Source: Malachius bipustulatus (taxonomy: Eukaryota; Arthropoda; Insecta; Coleoptera; Melyridae). Taken from it: DNA of 64,000 nucleotides. The DNA is taken from NCBI GenBank assembly GCA_910589415.1, contig OU342631.1, positions 57,502,598 to 57,566,597 on the forward strand, given 5' to 3'. The translations under genes were made by a program, and so were the position numbers. Below are positions 62,426 through 64,000 of this stretch, in pieces (position 1 is the first letter of the stretch; each line of letters starts with the position of its first letter). The notes beneath the pieces are model-generated. The model was not told the origin of the DNA and ran no database searches. It worked only from the letters and a program-made list of their open reading frames with translations.

Positions 62426-64000
62426 CAGACGGTCGCATGACATAATTGATGGAATGTTAAACTAATACAGTTCCTATGCGTGGTAGTCTTCTTTGGTAAG
62501 CTATTAGGTCTTATTAGATACCTTTAGGTAGTTGTTTTTAGATGTGACGATATTTCCAACCATCTGAGTAAAAACGGAAATCGTAAAAACAAAATCTCAG
62601 TGAGAGAGAGGAAAAAAATGTTCATTTTAAATGCGGTTTTACCTTTCGTTTATAGGAAATTTTGTTTATTTTCTGGAATTGTTCCTGTATTTATGATTAG
62701 TCAACTTCTAGCTTTCAAAGCAGACGGTCGCATGACATAATTGATGGAATGTTAAACTAATACAGTTCCTATGCGTAGTAGTCTTCTTTGGTAAGCTATT
62801 AGGTCTTATTAGATACCTTTAGGTAGTTATTTTTAGATGTGACGATATTTCCAACCATCTGAGTAAAAACGGAAATCGTAAAAACAAAATCTCAGTGAGA
62901 GAGAGGAAAAAAATGTTCATTTTAAATGCGGTTTTACCTTTCGTTTATAGGAAATTTTGTTTATTTTCTGGAATTGTTCCTGTATTTATGATTAGTCAAC
63001 TTCTAGCTTTCAAAGCAGACGGTCGCATGACATAATTGATGGAATGTTAAACTAATACAGTTCCTATGCGTAGTAGTCTTCTTTGGTAAGCTATTAGGTC
63101 TTATTAGATACCTTTAGGTAGTTATTTTTAGATGTGACGAATGTTCCAACCATCTGAGTAAAAACGGAAGTGGTAAAACCAAAATCTCAGTGAGAGAGAG
63201 GAAAAAAATGTTCATTTTAAATGCGGTTTTACCTTTCGTTTATAGGAAATTTTGTTTATTTTCTGGAATTGTTCCTGTATTTATGATTAGTCAACTTCTA
63301 GCTTTTAAAGCAGACGGTCGCATGACATAATTGATGGAATGTTAAACTAATACAGTTCCTATGCGTGGTAGTCTTCTTTGGTAAGCTATTAGGTCTTATT
63401 AGATACCTTTAGGTAGTTGTTTTTAGATGTGACGAATGTTCCAACCATCTGAGTAAAAACGGAAGTGGTAAAACCAAAATTTCAGTGAGAGAGAGGAAAA
63501 AAATGTTCATTTTAAATGCGGTTTTACCTTTCGTTTGTAAGAAATTTTGTTTATTTTCTGGAATTGTTCCTGTATTTATGATTAGTCAACTTCTAGCTTT
63601 CAAAGCAGACGGTCGCATGACATAATTGATGGAATGTTAAACTAATACAGTTCCTATGCGTGGTAGTCTTCTTTGGTAAGCTATTAGGTCTTATTAGATA
63701 CCTTTAGGTAGTTGTTTTTAGATGTGACGAATGTTCCAACCATCTGAGTAAAAACGGAAGTCGTAAAATCAAAATCTCAGTGAGAGAGAGGAAAAAAATG
63801 TTCATTTTAAATGCGGTTTTACCTTTCGTTTGTAGGAAATTTTGTTTATTTTCTGGAATTGTTCCTGTAGTTATGATTAGTCAATTTCTAGCTTTCAAAG
63901 CAGACGGTCGCATGACATAATTGATGGAATGTTAAACTAATACAGTTCCTATGCGTGGTAGTCTTCTTTGGCAAGCTATTAGGTCTTATTAGATACCTTT
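62426..64000. repeat. Satellite array block D, about 5 monomers, continuing beyond the window
   Basis: The array resumes in phase directly after the LINE. Monomers here carry edge variants: gacgaTAtttcc (62549 and 62846), gaagtGgtaaaacc (63170 and 63471), gttAtttttag and cgttTAtagg. The gaagtGgt and gttAttttt variants also occur just left of the LINE (about 58988-59036), showing that the flanks are local relatives. No gene seen. Confidence 0.95.

Overview
The window is eukaryotic repeat DNA, most likely from an arthropod (probably an insect). This rests on the two LINE types present and on the absence of any bacterial gene organisation; nothing in the sequence names the species. About 83% of it is one AT-rich satellite of 295 bp (a 294-bp variant also occurs), in a head-to-tail array of roughly 180 monomers that differ at only a handful of diagnostic positions. 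I found no host protein-coding gene, tRNA, rRNA or CRISPR array.

Layout: satellite block A (1-10265); a 5'-truncated, minus-strand I-like LINE with RNase H (copy 1, 10266-14023); satellite block B, 16 monomers (14024-18748); a second, almost identical LINE (copy 2, 18749-22509); satellite block C, about 124 monomers (22510-59174); a plus-strand CR1/L2-like LINE with a nearly complete ORF2 (59175-62425); satellite block D (62426-64000), which runs off the window.

The two I-like LINEs are not independent insertions. Both sit at the same base of the monomer, are truncated at the same base, share one frameshift and one flanking monomer haplotype, and differ by one substitution, one G in a homopolymer and the poly(A) length. 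A satellite monomer carrying a LINE was therefore amplified with its neighbours as a unit of about 8.48 kb (16 monomers plus the LINE). An empty version of the same site survives at about 6425. This gives an internal marker for how the array grows.

Inside the satellite, diagnostic variants show nested higher-order periods: a 590-bp dimer (39.8-41.6 kb), a 1180-bp tetramer (47.4-48.6 kb), a 1473-bp pentamer (36.2-38.4 kb), and longer recurrences. The array changes character near 38 kb: the 294-bp GACGTC variant is confined to the left, and a different set of variants appears on the right. A cluster of single-base indels at 31.6-32.2 kb looks like an assembly or polishing fault. The CR1-like LINE has intact endonuclease and reverse transcriptase catalytic motifs, and a possible -1 slippery heptamer where an ORF1-like tail overlaps ORF2.
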